NCBI GenBank assembly: GCA_963580285.1
Contig: OY757026.1
Span: forward strand, 70,309,396 to 70,373,395
Source: Lucinisca nassula
Lineage: Eukaryota; Mollusca; Bivalvia; Lucinida; Lucinidae
DNA length: 64,000 nt
Direction of reading: 5' to 3'
Shown: positions 41,521 through 51,697 of the stretch, in pieces
How positions within the stretch are numbered: the first letter of the stretch is position 1
How the letters are laid out: every line of letters begins with the position of its first letter
Notes under the pieces: model-generated
What the model saw: only the letters and a program-made list of their open reading frames with translations
What the model was told of the DNA's origin: nothing
The model's database searches: none
Translations under genes and position numbers: made by a program

Positions 41521-41647
41521 TTTCAGTCCAGGAATGTTAGGGTTCAACGAAATGTTATCAGCAAAGGTCACCGTTCATTTTTTCAAACCTACCCTCTGAG
41601 ACAATCGACCCACTAGTGCTGTCAGTGCTTTGATTGCTTTCTTTTTT

Positions 41648-41951
41648 GGACCCATCGGGGCTTGAAGAAACAGATGGGCTGCATGCTGTTTCCACGCCGA
41701 GCTGAAAACCGACCGCACACGAGTACTGGTAAACCGCTTAGAGGACCTAAGCCAGCCCAGGCAAAGCGGTGTGAGTCGGTCCGTCCATGCTTATAAACCT
41801 TATTGGTTTTATTGGGCGACAGGGATTGAGATGTCATTTCATCTCAAAGTCGGGTAAAAGTCCCACAAAATAGGAAGCAACCTCTCCAAAATGACCTGTA
41901 CAGTGTTGACTGGGACGTTAAACCTCAAATCAATCAAACAAACAAACAAAA
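41648..41951 (+). mobile_element. SINE-H copy
   Basis: GGACCCATCGGGGCTTGAAG to GACGTTAAACCTCAAATC and a (CAAA)n tail. Confidence 0.82.
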
Positions 41952-42004
41952 CTTCTTTTTTTTTGTCTATGCCCAATGGCGTAGACATTAATGGGCATAG
42001 ACAT

Positions 42005-42600
42005 AAAAGACGTTTGGTTTAACACGGACGTGCAGCCATTAGTTACCCACAATGCAGGTTGACATTTATATTTTAATACAACAAGTATAAGCTTTCACAA
42101 GAACAAAAAAGCGGCTCATAACAAGTATAATCTTTTACACAAAAAGAGGCTCAGCGGACAGAGCTGTGGCACAGAATTGCTATCACATTTGTACAAGTCC
42201 ATATTTTGCCGTCATATTTATACAGTCTTATACAAAATATACATCTACAAACGGACCGCTGCTCACTAGGAGCCTTCGGCACTGGTGACCTAAAAGACTT
42301 GTCTCTTCGTTAGCAAAATATTTGGGTTAGTCTTCAATTAGTCTTCAGAAAAGTGTAGGAAAGTTGTCTACTTAACCTCTCTAACAGTTTTCAAGCATAC
42401 CATTTTATAAAATCTTACCAACATATTGAAGTTGCACATGTGCCAAAAAGTACTTTTTAACAAAATTTTGTAATACTTCAGTCGACAGACTGGCAATTAG
42501 AATATTGTCAAAGACAGTGCATGAGAATTGTATAAAACACATATCTGGCATTCACATTTTAATATGTTCTAAGCGTAGACCTAGCTTTTTGTAAAAGCTA
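42005..42600. other. No recognised feature
   Basis: AT-rich, with a direct repeat ACAAGTATAAGCTTTCACA / ACAAGTATAATCTTTTACA near 42080-42140. No element boundaries found. Confidence 0.35.
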
Positions 42601-42618
42601 TACTTGTTTTGATTAAAG

Positions 42619-42757
42619 GATTGTACGCAATGACAAGAAGAGGAACAATACGATCTACCACAAGAACCGTCACAAATCCCATCCTCAAAACGAATACGAA
42701 TATGATGAATTATAACTGGGATCCAACGGAGAGTTCCCCTAACAAATTGAAAAGATG
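42619..42757 (+). CDS. Candidate exon with ambiguous frame
   Basis: A strong donor AAGATG|GTAAGT at 42758 ends a stretch open in one frame throughout (MTRRGTIRSTTRTVTNPILK, then NYNWDPTESSPNKLKR). That frame could begin at the ATG at 42631 or at an acceptor before 42619 (GATTAAAG). A second frame over the first 97 nt reads NDKKRNNTIYHKNRHKSH and QNEYEYDEL before a TAA and also looks coding-like. Only one can be right; the donor favours the first. No family recognised and no surrounding repeat covers the region. Confidence 0.3.
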
Positions 42758-42830
42758 GTAAGTAAAAAGGTCAAAACTTTTCTATGACATATCCCCGTTA
42801 CCCCTAACTATTTACAGGTATGGCCTCAGC

Positions 42831-43080
42831 ACATGACAAAAACACGCCTATTCAAATTTACCACCAAAGTAAATGTATGATTTTATATTTTTAGACACAA
42901 ATCCTGTTATTTTTTTCATATTTCTGTTAGAAACATAGATTGTGGAAACTCGTTAGAACCGCCTCACATTCTATGTTTTTAAGCAGAAAAAAGAAACGTA
43001 ATGTACGAGCACATCCTATTTACTACATAAACGTAGGGTTAAAGGGGATAAAAGTTATATAGGGGTATTTTCGTAATGAG
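42831..43080. mobile_element. MITE-A, degraded copy
   Basis: CACATGACAAAAACACGCCTAT ... GGGGTATTTTCGTAATG; core reduced to GTGGAAACTCGTTAGAACCG. Confidence 0.6.
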
Positions 43081-43084
43081 CTTT

Positions 43085-43160
43085 GATTCTGTTGTCGTTG
43101 TTGTGTTGTTGCTGTTGTTGTTGTGTTGTTGTTGTTGTTTTTGTTGTTGTTGTTGTTGTT
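43085..43160. repeat. (TTG)n microsatellite
   Basis: TTGTTGTTGTTG runs with occasional TGTG interruptions. Confidence 0.9.
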
Positions 43161-43207
43161 ATACACTAATAAGAGTTTCAGTCAATTATTTCTCACTTAT
43201 TAATGCA

Positions 43208-43445
43208 CATCGCGATTACATGTCCGTGTTATGAAAAATCTTCTAAGCTCCACTTTATGTACAGAAAAACTGAGGTTTAAAAGGGTATACATTTTTTTCC
43301 AATTTTGTCCCAAAGATAAAGGATGTGGGTAATCGTTAGAACAGCCTCATTGAGGCAGTTATATCGGGCACCCATAACCTATGTTTGGAGTTAAAATTTA
43401 GAAAAACATATTCAGAAAAATGATCGTTTTCGAGAAATGAAAGAG
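43208..43445. mobile_element. MITE-B, degraded copy
   Basis: CATCGCGATTACATGTCCGTG, GCTCCACTTTATGTACAG, core GTGGGTAATCGTTAGAACAG. Right TIR poorly kept. Confidence 0.6.
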
Positions 43446-43487
43446 AACACAACGTCACTCTTTAGAATCTGGTGTGGATTCATGTGT

Positions 43488-43600
43488 ATGGTCCGGCTAA
43501 CAGTGCATACCCTGATCGGACGCCATTGAACGCGATTTCTGATCAGGATCTACACTGTTTTGCTTTCAGTTCAGGAATGCAAGGGTTCGGCAAAAGATTA
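43488..43600. repeat. Hairpin-P copy
   Basis: AACAGTGCATACCCTGATCGG, CGCCATTGAACGCG, TCTGATCAGGATCTACACTG, followed by TTTCAGTTCAGGAATGCAAG as at 41520. Confidence 0.65.
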
Positions 43601-43709
43601 ACAGCCAAAGTAACCGTTCAATTTTCATCGACGTCACTCGAATGTATTACCGTAATATACAAGGGAAATATTCGGATATGAAACTCGGTTTTATGAAGTT
43701 ACATATTTT

Positions 43710-44000
43710 GCTTGTTTGAATTGAGGTTGATTGTCTCCGTCAACACTATTGAGGTCCTTTTTGAGACGTTGCTACCAATTTTGTGGGAATTTTACCCGAT
43801 ACTGAAATTAACTGAAATCGCGAGCCCTGTCGTCAAATGAATCCAGTAGAGTTATATGCGCGGACGGTCCGACTGGCGTAACCGTTTGCCTGGGACCTTC
43901 TCATTGGTTACCAGTATTCATGTAAGGTCGGTTTCAGCTCTGCGTGGAATTCTCATGCAGCCCAGAAATCTATTTCTCCAAGCCCGGATGGGCGTGGGTG
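43710..44000 (-). mobile_element. SINE-H copy with poly(G) end
   Basis: GTTTGAATTGAGGTTGATTG to AGCCCGGATGGGCGTGGG, running into a poly(G) tract. Confidence 0.75.
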
Positions 44001-44038
44001 GGGGGGGGGGGGGGGCACACACACGTATGAGATATAGA

Positions 44039-44312
44039 GAATACCAGGTTCGTGTCTTTTGATATCAGGTTTATCAGGCAAGACTTTGAGAACGCTTGTA
44101 GAATCGCTCGGCGAGCCTCGCGATTCTACATGCGTTTTCGAAGCAGAGCCTGATAAACTTGATATCAAATGACACGAATCTGGTATTCTATTTAGGAGTT
44201 TATCCCCTTGTACACTTTTACACATTTGTAGGGTTGTCCAGTAGTCCAGTTCATAGGAGTTCAATATCGCGCTGACCTGTCCTGAGATAGCATATCTTTA
44301 TCAGGTCAAGGG
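44039..44312. mobile_element. Element Q, second copy, opposite orientation
   Basis: Inverted repeat 44039-44188 (ATACCAGGTTCGTGTCTTTT / AATGACACGAATCTGGTATT) with centre CGCTCGGCGAGCCTCGCG, then TGTCCTGAGATAGCATATC and TTTATCAGGTCAAGG. It matches the complement of 25588-26020. Confidence 0.65.
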
Positions 44313-44367
44313 TTTACGATGCAATATATATAGGGAGTAACTGATATATGCTATATATCGTGCTAAT

Positions 44368-44532
44368 AATGACATCACGTTAACAAGCCCGTGTAATGAA
44401 CAGCCCCCTATATCCCCACTGTATATATGATGGGTTACGGGGGTGTGCATCATGGTTTTTTTCTGGCATAGGCTAGAATCGCCGGAGGCGGTTTTGTTGG
44501 AAGTATAAATATGGTGAATATCACAAATTTTC
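44368..44532. mobile_element. MITE-B, truncated against MITE-A
   Basis: CATCACGTTAACAAGCCCGTG at the left; the right side breaks at 44532 where MITE-A begins. Core reduced to GAATCGCCGGAGGCGGTT. Confidence 0.65.
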
Positions 44533-44812
44533 ATTACATCACGAAAACACGCCTATATAATTTCGACCCCCTTGAAGCCCACATTTATATGGTAAAACTG
44601 GGGTTTACATGGGTAAACCTTTTTTTTCTGATCTAAAATATTGATTGTGGGTACTCGTTAGAACCGCCTCGATGAGGCGGTTCTAACGTGTACCCACAAT
44701 TTAAGTTTTCAGCGGAAATAAGAAAAAAATCACAACTTTTCATCTGAAAATTGTTGTTTTTGGCAATAAAATTTACAATGTATTTGAATAGGCGTATTTT
44801 CGTAATGGACAA
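44533..44812. mobile_element. MITE-A copy
   Basis: CATCACGAAAACACGCCTAT ... AATAGGCGTATTTTCGTAATG; core intact at ~44647-44697, with one GTG/GAG difference. Confidence 0.82.
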
Positions 44813-44898
44813 TAATAGTTTTCGGGATAATGTTACGCGGGCTTTTTATCGTAACGAATTTCTACTTACAATTCCTATCAAGTATCGACATTCTTTGT

Positions 44899-45145
44899 GC
44901 GGGGTCGGCAACATTCTTTCGTGGAGATTGATCATAAAATCTTTTCTACGGTCATTCACTCCCTTCCGCTGATTCAAAAAGGGCAGTTGTGAGTTTCTGG
45001 CGAAAGAATATGCACTGTAATGGTTAACCGCTTACGTATAAGCCTTACCCAGGGAAGTATGGAATGGTAAAAACTGACCGGCTCAAAACTGACCTAAAAT
45101 AGTGTTAACTGGGCCGTTAAACTCCAAAACAAACAAAACAAAAAA
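44899..45145 (+). mobile_element. SINE-T, 5'-truncated, with target duplication
   Basis: CGACATTCTTTGT at 44886-44898 and 45146-45158. Begins GCGGGGTCGGCAACATTC, just past the tRNA head, and ends GGCCGTTAAACTCCAAAAC. Confidence 0.88.
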
Positions 45146-45159
45146 CGACATTCTTTGTC

Positions 45160-45412
45160 TCAGCCAATGAATAAGACAAATAATGTACCTATATTCACTA
45201 TATAAAGCAGGGTTTACAAGGGATTTCGCTTCACTAACTTGTTAACGTGATGTAAGTGCTTGGTTTATCAACAAACTTATCAGTATGGTTATATAGGCAA
45301 ACATTGCGACAATGCAGATCATTAATTACCCAGTGTATTGTTAAACAACCGAAGCATACGAGGGACAGTCAATAAATGACACAATGTAATTATGCTCATA
45401 TGTTTAGCCATA
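45160..45412. other. No recognised feature, MITE scraps
   Basis: CACTATATAAAGCAGGGTTTAC and TTGTTAACGTGATGTAAG near 45200-45250 are pieces of a MITE-B right half. Confidence 0.4.
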
Positions 45413-45682
45413 TCATCACGATCACAAGTCCGTGCAACGAAGACCCCTCTAAGCTCCATTTTATATAGAGAAAAATGGGGTTTACAGGGTATACATTATC
45501 TGCCTTATGTTTGTTTCAAAAACATAGATTGTGGGTACTCGTTAGAACCGCATAATTGAGGCGGTTCTAACGAGCACCTATGTTGAAAGCAGTAAATGTT
45601 ATCTATTTTACATAAAATTTGTCATTTCTGACACCATGTTGGGCGCCTTTATTTCACACGGACATGTTTTCCTAAAGTGAAA
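45413..45682. mobile_element. MITE-B subfamily copy
   Basis: CATCACGATCACAAGTCCGTG ... CACACGGACATGTTTTCC; core with CCGCATAATTGAGGCGG. Shares TTTCTGACACCATGTTGG with 48317-48597. Confidence 0.75.
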
Positions 45683-45851
45683 GAAAATCTTAAATATCCA
45701 TGGTGTTTGTCATGGAGATCGAAGGTATAATCCCTCTGCTCATTTCTTTATCATCTATCACCGAGTACAATGTACGGTCCAGCTGGAAAACAATATTAAG
45801 ATACATATATCAATAAAATATTTGAACCAAGCTTGCCACACAATTTTTCAA

Positions 45852-46973
45852 CTAGAAATTGTGTTTGTGAAACACTATGCCCCCAACCATATGCTTGTCC
45901 CTAAATGGGACAGTACCTCATGATCATTTGCATTAAAAATAAACCTGTCAAATATTAATAGATTTTAAACAAAAGTTATTCAGGTCATCTATTCGTTAGT
46001 AGCAAACATACTGCCAAATATCATGAGCCTAGCTCAAGTGGTTCTCAAGTTATTTTGTACACAAGGTTGCCCTATAGCCAAAATGTATAAGTCCAAAAAG
46101 GGGCATAACTCCTTTAATATTTTCAGAATTTCGTTAAAAGTAAATCAGGTCATCTACACATTAGACCCAAACTGTATACCAAATATCATGAGCCTAGCTC
46201 AAGCGGTTTTCCAGTTTTTTTGTTTTTTTTTTTGTTCACAAGGTTTTCCTATAGCCACAATTCATAGTCCAAAAAGGGGCATAACTCCATTAAATATTTT
46301 CGGAATTTTGTCAAAAGTTAATCAAGTCATCTACACATTAGACCCAAACTGTATGCCAAATATCATGAGCCTAGCTCAAACGGTTCTCCAGATATTTTGT
46401 TCACAAGGTTTCGCTATGCATAAGAGGGAAAGGAAAAAAACACCATTAAATATTTTCAGAATTTTGTCAAAAGTTAATAAGGTCATCTACACATTAGACC
46501 CAAACTGTATGCCAAATATCATGAGCCTAGCTCAAGCGGATCTCCAGATATTTTGTTCACAAGGTTTCTCCATAGCCACAATGCTTAAGTCGAAAAAGGC
46601 GCATAACTCCGTTAAATATTTTCGGAATACCGACAAAAGTTCATCAGGTCATCTACACATTAGACCCAAACTGTATGCCAAATATCATGAGCCTAGCTCA
46701 AGTGGTTCTCCAGATATTTTGTTCACAAGGTTTCCCTATAGCCACAATGCATAAGTCAAAAAGGGACATAACTCCCAAGGACAAGTCCGACGGAAAAGAA
46801 AAAAAAAATACGGATATTATTTTTCATGCTCATGCCATATATTAAATTTCAAGATCCTATCTCAAGCCATTCTGTAGTTTACGTAGGTACTTAAAGTGTA
46901 ACGGACGGACGGACTGACGGACGGACAGGGCAGAAGCAATATGCCCCTCCAACTTCTTCGAAGCTGGGGGCAT
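45852..46973 (-). mobile_element. HLE-1 element, reverse orientation
   Basis: CTAG (45852-45855), hairpin GTGTTTGTGAAACAC and GCCCCCAACC mark its 3' end on the minus strand; GGACGGACGGACTGACGG, AATATGCCCCTCCAACTTC and GAAGCTGGGGGCAT its 5' end. Five ~166-bp units (TCATGAGCCTAGCTCAA at 46021, 46186, 46363, 46519, 46685). The 243-codon ORF across them is a by-product of the array: repeated MSLAQ blocks without any domain. Confidence 0.75.
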
Positions 46974-46979
46974 AAAAAA

Positions 46980-47335
46980 GTATATATACCAGATATAGAA
47001 GAATCTAACCTCTGAACCTGTAGATACACTAAGGCTTTTGTCAGACAGTAATGTATGGTTGGATTTGATCATAAAAGGTTCAAACGAAATGTGAGACTTT
47101 TGCTTCATATCTGTTTACAAGAGCTTTCAAAAGAACGTGATCAACAATATATATATTGACAACAGAATCGGAAGCTCATACTGAAAATTAGAATGCAATT
47201 TGTGAAATTGGTGAAAGGCGCCCTTTACGGGCCAAGCGTTTCGAATGTCGCTACTTAAATTAATGGCGTTCAAGCGACGTTCAAGTGAAGAAGTATTGTT
47301 GCCGGTTGTTCTTTTTCGGCGCTGTGTTTAGGCCT
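46980..47335. other. No supported feature
   Basis: A minus-strand frame (KQKSHISFEPFMIKSNHTLL) looks weakly protein-like, but its border is a poor donor and it runs into HLE-1. Confidence 0.3.
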
Positions 47336-47337
47336 AA

Positions 47338-47771
47338 CAAATAGCTGTTTCCGCTAACCCGACCGACCCTGCTTCAGACACCCGACTCTTCTATTTTTAT
47401 CAATAAAAGAACAAAATAAAAATTAAACACCGACCCTACCATTTTCATTTTCCGACCCTACCCAGTGTCGTCTTTGCATTTTCGCATGGTAATTTCGGGT
47501 TTTAAGTACATTTTCATAGTTTTTGGCATTCAGTACCTCCCAAAATACAGAGCTGACTTTTTTGAGCATCTAAAATGAATTATGATATACAGTGCAAGTC
47601 TCAGCATGACAATTTTATTAACAAAACACATGTACAAAAACAAAAACACATAAAAATACAGGCCCGACCCTGTTTTTGTTTCGGGAGAAAAAATATAATA
47701 ATAAAAAAACGTTTCTCCTACCTACCGACCAAATTATTTTTCAGCATGTTAGCGGAAACACAGCTATTTTT
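47338..47771. mobile_element. TIR element X
   Basis: AAATAGCTGTTTCCGCTAAC (47339) against GTTAGCGGAAACACAGCTAT (ending ~47767) with a 2-nt offset. Several CCGACCCT motifs recur inside at ~47362, 47430, 47453 and 47664. No transposase. Confidence 0.6.
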
Positions 47772-48039
47772 TACGCCTTATGAATACGGAGGAATCTATT
47801 CAACGTGTGCCGTTTGCGTTTCCGGGGAAAATTCAGTTTTGGGGTTTTAAATAGTAACAATAAATAAATATGTATATCTGCAGTAGGATCATGGTATGTA
47901 AATCTTACTATCGTTCTGTTTGTTGGACCCGACTGACATTTTCTGGGCCATTTAGTAGCCTTTGTCGCCATGTGACCTCAAAGTATCCAAGCGTTGTATC
48001 CAACAGCCCTTCTCGCTCGTGACTTCACACTCTGTTAGT

Positions 48040-48199
48040 GAGTGAGTGAGTGTTTGAGTGCCCCACCAACATCTTAGGTCATACGGAGACGGGACCTTGG
48101 ATTAAACACTCATCGGAAAGTCTGGAGGATCCCGGGCTCGATCCTGCGACCACTGGTTTACAAGGCGAGTAGCGTAACCACTACACCACAGAGGATTCT
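48040..48199 (-). mobile_element. SINE-C with target duplication
   Basis: ACACTCTGTTAGT (48027) and ACACTTTGTTAGT (48200) flank a full minus-strand copy whose (CACT)n tail reads GAGTGAGTGAG. Confidence 0.85.
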
Positions 48200-48316
48200 A
48201 CACTTTGTTAGTCCAGGCTTGGTTGTGGTCGGTGAAGCACACAGAAACATAGTCCAGAAAACGGTGTGCTGAAGGGAAATGTTCTCTGGAATTTGCTGTG
48301 TCTTCAGTCGTTTCGA

Positions 48317-48597
48317 TTCATCACGATAACCAGTCCGTCAAACGAATACCCCTCTAAACTCCACTTTATATAGAGAAAAATGGTGTTTACGGGGTATACA
48401 TTATCTGTCTTATGTTCAAAAACATAGATTGTGGGTACTCGTTAGAACCGCCTCATTGAGGCGGTTCTAACGAGCACTCACAATCTATGTTGAAAGAAAA
48501 AAAAATAGAAAGATATTACAATTTTAACTTAACATTTGTTATTTCTGACACCATGTTGGACGCCATTATTTCACATGGAAATGTTTTCCTAATTTCT
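48317..48597. mobile_element. MITE-B subfamily copy
   Basis: CATCACGATAACCAGTCCGTC ... CACATGGAAATGTTTTCC. Core arms GTGGGTACTCGTTAGAACCG perfect to the centre. Confidence 0.8.
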
Positions 48598-48773
48598 GTC
48601 CATTCTAAATGAAACACTACAATGTAAATCTCCATGTATCTTAGGTTTGTCCTACATATTGCTTGCCACTTAAAGAGCAAGATATGCCATAGACTACATA
48701 TATGTGCATAGTAATTGTTTTGCATTGAGTGCCATGCCAGTAACCTTACACTTGCAAAACAACCAGCTTAGCA

Positions 48774-49061
48774 TCCGGCCCCCGCCCATCGAGGCTTGAA
48801 GAAATAGATGGGCTGCACGATGCTTCCACGCAGAGCCGAAACCGACCGCACGCGAATACTGGTAAACTTCTTAGGGGATTTAAGCCTGCCAAGGCAAACC
48901 GGTGCGAATCGGACCGTCCATGCTTATAAACCCTATTGGTTTTATTGAGCGACAGGGTTTGAGATATAATTTCATCTGGTAAAAGTTCCACAAAATTGGA
49001 AGCTACGTCTCCAAAATTATCTATACAGAATTGACTGGGACGTTAAACCTCAAATCAAACA
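48774..49061 (+). mobile_element. SINE-H with 13-bp target duplication
   Basis: AACCAGCTTAGCA at 48761-48773 and 49062-49074; full head GGCCCCCGCCCATCGAGGC and tail. Confidence 0.9.
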
Positions 49062-49184
49062 AACCAGCTTAGCAGCACGTTAGAATCTTACATGAGCGTG
49101 GCTGCAAACTTACATGTACCTGGTCGCAAACCCGAAGGCAGCATTTGTTCATTACGAAGCCTATATATGTGGAGTGTTAACCAA

Positions 49185-49185
<1 letters not shown>

Positions 49186-49233
<48 letters not shown>

Positions 49234-49260
49234 GTAATTATTATTATTATTATTATTTTT
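49186..49260. repeat. (AAT)n/(ATT)n microsatellite
   Basis: AATAATAAT passing into ATTATTATT around 49235, then SINE-E. Confidence 0.92.
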
Positions 49261-49261
49261 A

Positions 49262-49442
49262 GACGGGCCTCCCTGGCCTAGTGGTTAAGAGCGCTGACTC
49301 TTGATCTCTCACCGCAGTGGTTTGAGCTTCGCTCGGGCCACATGTGAGACGCCAAGTTCTGCAAGTTTTCACCTGTGATTAATCATGGCTCGATATGAGT
49401 GAAATAATCTTGAAAGGGCCGTAAAACCAAAACCAAAAAAAA
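49262..49442 (+). mobile_element. SINE-E, tRNA-derived, in ATT microsatellite
   Basis: Head CCTGGCCTAGTGGTTAAGAG (A box), GGTTTGAGCTTCGC (B-box side); body CAAGTTTTCACCTGTG; tail GGGCCGTAAAACCAAAACC. ATT repeats lie on both sides, so the target duplication is hidden. Confidence 0.7.
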
Positions 49443-49443
49443 A

Positions 49444-49485
<42 letters not shown>

Positions 49486-50285
49486 GAGTATCGGTTCTAC
49501 TTACAGAAGGTATCACTTTTAGTAAACTAGCACGTTGCCCTCTTTTTTCCTTGGTAGAAACCAGTACTATTTATAGAAGGCATCACTTTTAGTAAACTTG
49601 CACGTGGCCCTCTCTTTTCCTGGGAACTATTTATGGAAGGTATCACATTTATTACACAAGCGCGTGGCTCTCTTTTTTTCCTGGGTAGAAACCAGTACCA
49701 TTTACAAAAGGTATCACATTTAGTAAACTAGCACGTTGCCCTCTTTTTTCCTTGGTAGAAACCAGTGCTATTTATAGAAGGTATCACTTTTAATAAACTA
49801 GCACGTTGCCTTCTTTTTTTCCTGGGTAGAAATCAGTACCATTTACAGAAGGTATCACATTATGAAACTAGCACGTTGCCCTCTTTTTTTTCCTTGGTAG
49901 AAACCAGTACTATTAAAAGAATGTATCACATTTAGTAAACTAGCACGTGGCCCTCTTTTTTCCTGGGTAGAAACCAGTACTATTTATAGAAAGCATCACA
50001 TTTATTACACAAGCGCGTGGCTCTCTTTTTTTCCTGGGTAGAAACCAGTACTATTTATAGAAGATATCACATTTAGTAAACTAGCACGTGGCCCTCTTTT
50101 TCCTGGGTAGAACCAGTACTATTTATAGGCGGTATCACATTTAGTAAACTAGCACGTGGCCCTCTTTTTCCTGGGTAGAACAAGTACTATTTATAGACGG
50201 TATCACATTTAGTAAACTAGCACGTGGCCCTCTTTTTTCCTGGGTAGAAACCAATACTTAGCAATGGGGATAAAGAAACAACACA
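49443..50285 (-). mobile_element. SINE-D with 11-unit internal tandem expansion
   Basis: Ordered as SINE-D on the minus strand: (ATT)n tail at 49446-49486, then 11 copies of a ~70-bp unit (GGTATCACATTTAGTAAACT, AGCACGTGGCCCTC, CCTGGGTAGAAACCAGTAC), then AATACTTAGCAATGGGGATAA and AAAGAAACAACAC. A normal SINE-D has one unit. Two units share the variant TATTACACAAGCGCGTGGCTC five units apart. Confidence 0.85.
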
Positions 50286-50286
50286 T

Positions 50287-50440
50287 CAGAAGCCTCCGAT
50301 GTGTAGTGGATAAGCTACTCGCTCCGCAAGCAAGAGGTCGTGGATGGGTTCCGCGCTTCTCCAGACTTTCGGAAGAGTCTTTGAACCGAGGTATCATCTT
50401 CATATGACCTTAGTTGTTAGCTGGACGTAAGTTTTAAACA
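50287..50440 (+). mobile_element. SINE-C copy joined to SINE-D
   Basis: AGCCTCCGATGTGTAGTGG head, TCTCCAGACTTTCGGAAGAG, tail decayed to AAACAAACACACACC. It replaces the head side of SINE-D. Confidence 0.75.
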
Positions 50441-50453
50441 AACACACACCCAA

Positions 50454-50662
50454 ATATGCCTAGCGTCCCATTTTGGGACATAGACAAACAGTGTAAGCCC
50501 AGATCATACGCCTCAGAACGAGGCGTCTGATCTGCGTATAAACTGTTTGCTAAAAGACATACATTTTTGTAATCCTTACAACAGTCGAAACAAACCAGAC
50601 GTTCCTATGTTTGGAAATGGTTTGTTTCTAACCTATTAGGTAGAAGATTTCATTGTTATATG
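50454..50662. repeat. Hairpin-P repeat, long form
   Basis: ATATGCCTAGCGTCCC, AAACAGTGTAAGCCCAGATC, CGCCTCAGAACGAGGCG, TCTGATCTGCGTATAAACTG and a 3' half ACCTATTAGGTAGAAGATTTC, the same order as at 161-360. Confidence 0.65.
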
Positions 50663-50944
50663 GGAAAATGGGGTTTACAATCACAGATTATTGATTACAT
50701 GTTGTCTACAATTTTAGCATTCTTTTTTACTAGCCCTCGTTTACGGTAGGGTTTTGGGGTTGAAAGTATGATAAACATAAACATATAAAGTCATTAATGG
50801 AAAAAGCCTTTGAAGTGAAATTCTTAAGCAAAACAATAACACTCTATTAGTCGCCATCTTGCACTTCGTTTTCTCTGTCCTTTGTGTTCGGATACAATAG
50901 AAAAATGCAGGAACAAGTGGAGTATGTTTATTGTTGTTTTTGTC
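50663..50944. other. Unclassified; possible minus-strand start
   Basis: GTGCAAGATGGCGACTAATAG on the minus strand at ~50850 is a YY1-like AAGATGGCG over an ATG, but the frame has no further support. Confidence 0.25.
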
Positions 50945-51030
50945 ATCATAATAGATAATATAATAATGATGATTTACTATTATTATTATTGTTATTATTA
51001 TTATTATTGTTTTTATTATTATTTACATGG
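50945..51030. repeat. (ATT)n microsatellite
   Basis: TTATTATTATTGTTATTATT-type run directly upstream of SINE-T. Confidence 0.9.
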
Positions 51031-51038
51031 ACGTGTCG

Positions 51039-51322
51039 GCATCCGTAGCTCAGTCGGATGCGTCAAGGTCGCGGGTGCAATACCTGCTGAGGTCGGCAAC
51101 ACTCTTTCGTGGAGATTGATCATGAAATCTTTTATACGGCTACCCTCTCCCTTTGGCTGATTCAAGAAGGGCGGTTGTCAGTTACTGGCGAAAGAATGTG
51201 CACTGTGCCGTTTAACCGCTTACGTATAAAAAATGTCCAGGAAAATTGTCGATAGCTTTACTGGCCGACTCGATATCACCTTAATAGTGTAGACTAGGCC
51301 GTTATACTCCAAAACAAAACAA
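51039..51322 (+). mobile_element. SINE-T, head to tail
   Basis: GGCATCCGTAGCTCAGTCGG, with the anticodon arm deleted (GATGCGTCAAGGTCGCGGG), B box GGGTGCAATACC, full body, tail GGCCGTTATACTCCAAAAC. Confidence 0.85.
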
Positions 51323-51324
51323 AC

Positions 51325-51697
51325 AAAAATATGCACGTATGAACAGTCTCCGGAAAGCTGTGTGTAACTGTTTTATAGCTCAGGGAGGTTCTAAAACAGT
51401 CTATAGGAACCTTCGGGCACAGTGTACGTGTCTTTGAAGCCTCCAAATACAGGTAAACAGTGTCTCTCATACATGTATCACCTGGTTTCGTGTCACTTTT
51501 CGAAAATTTTCATTCTGAACATTAGTTTACTAAAACCGTATGCAAATGCCTAAAAATTCAGCACTTGTCGTGCCAGTTTTTGTGGACATTCATTATATTT
51601 AAGTGTAAGTGAGGGTCAGTGGGAATCACCTTAAACACCAATGACAGGACATCCTTGGTAACCCAGGTGTGATCCATTACGTTTACATGAAACTGCA
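51325..51697. other. No recognised feature
   Basis: Short inverted match CTGTTTTATAGCTCAGGGAG/TCTAAAACAGTC only. Confidence 0.3.

Noticed and set aside
46023..46754. 243-codon ORF with repeated blocks
   Set aside because: It reads through ~166-bp tandem units inside a reverse HLE-1; no domain, and the unit lengths vary by non-multiples of three.
46857..47108. Minus-strand exon with KQKSHISFEPFM text
   Set aside because: The donor would be GTTCAG, a poor match, and part of the frame is HLE-1.
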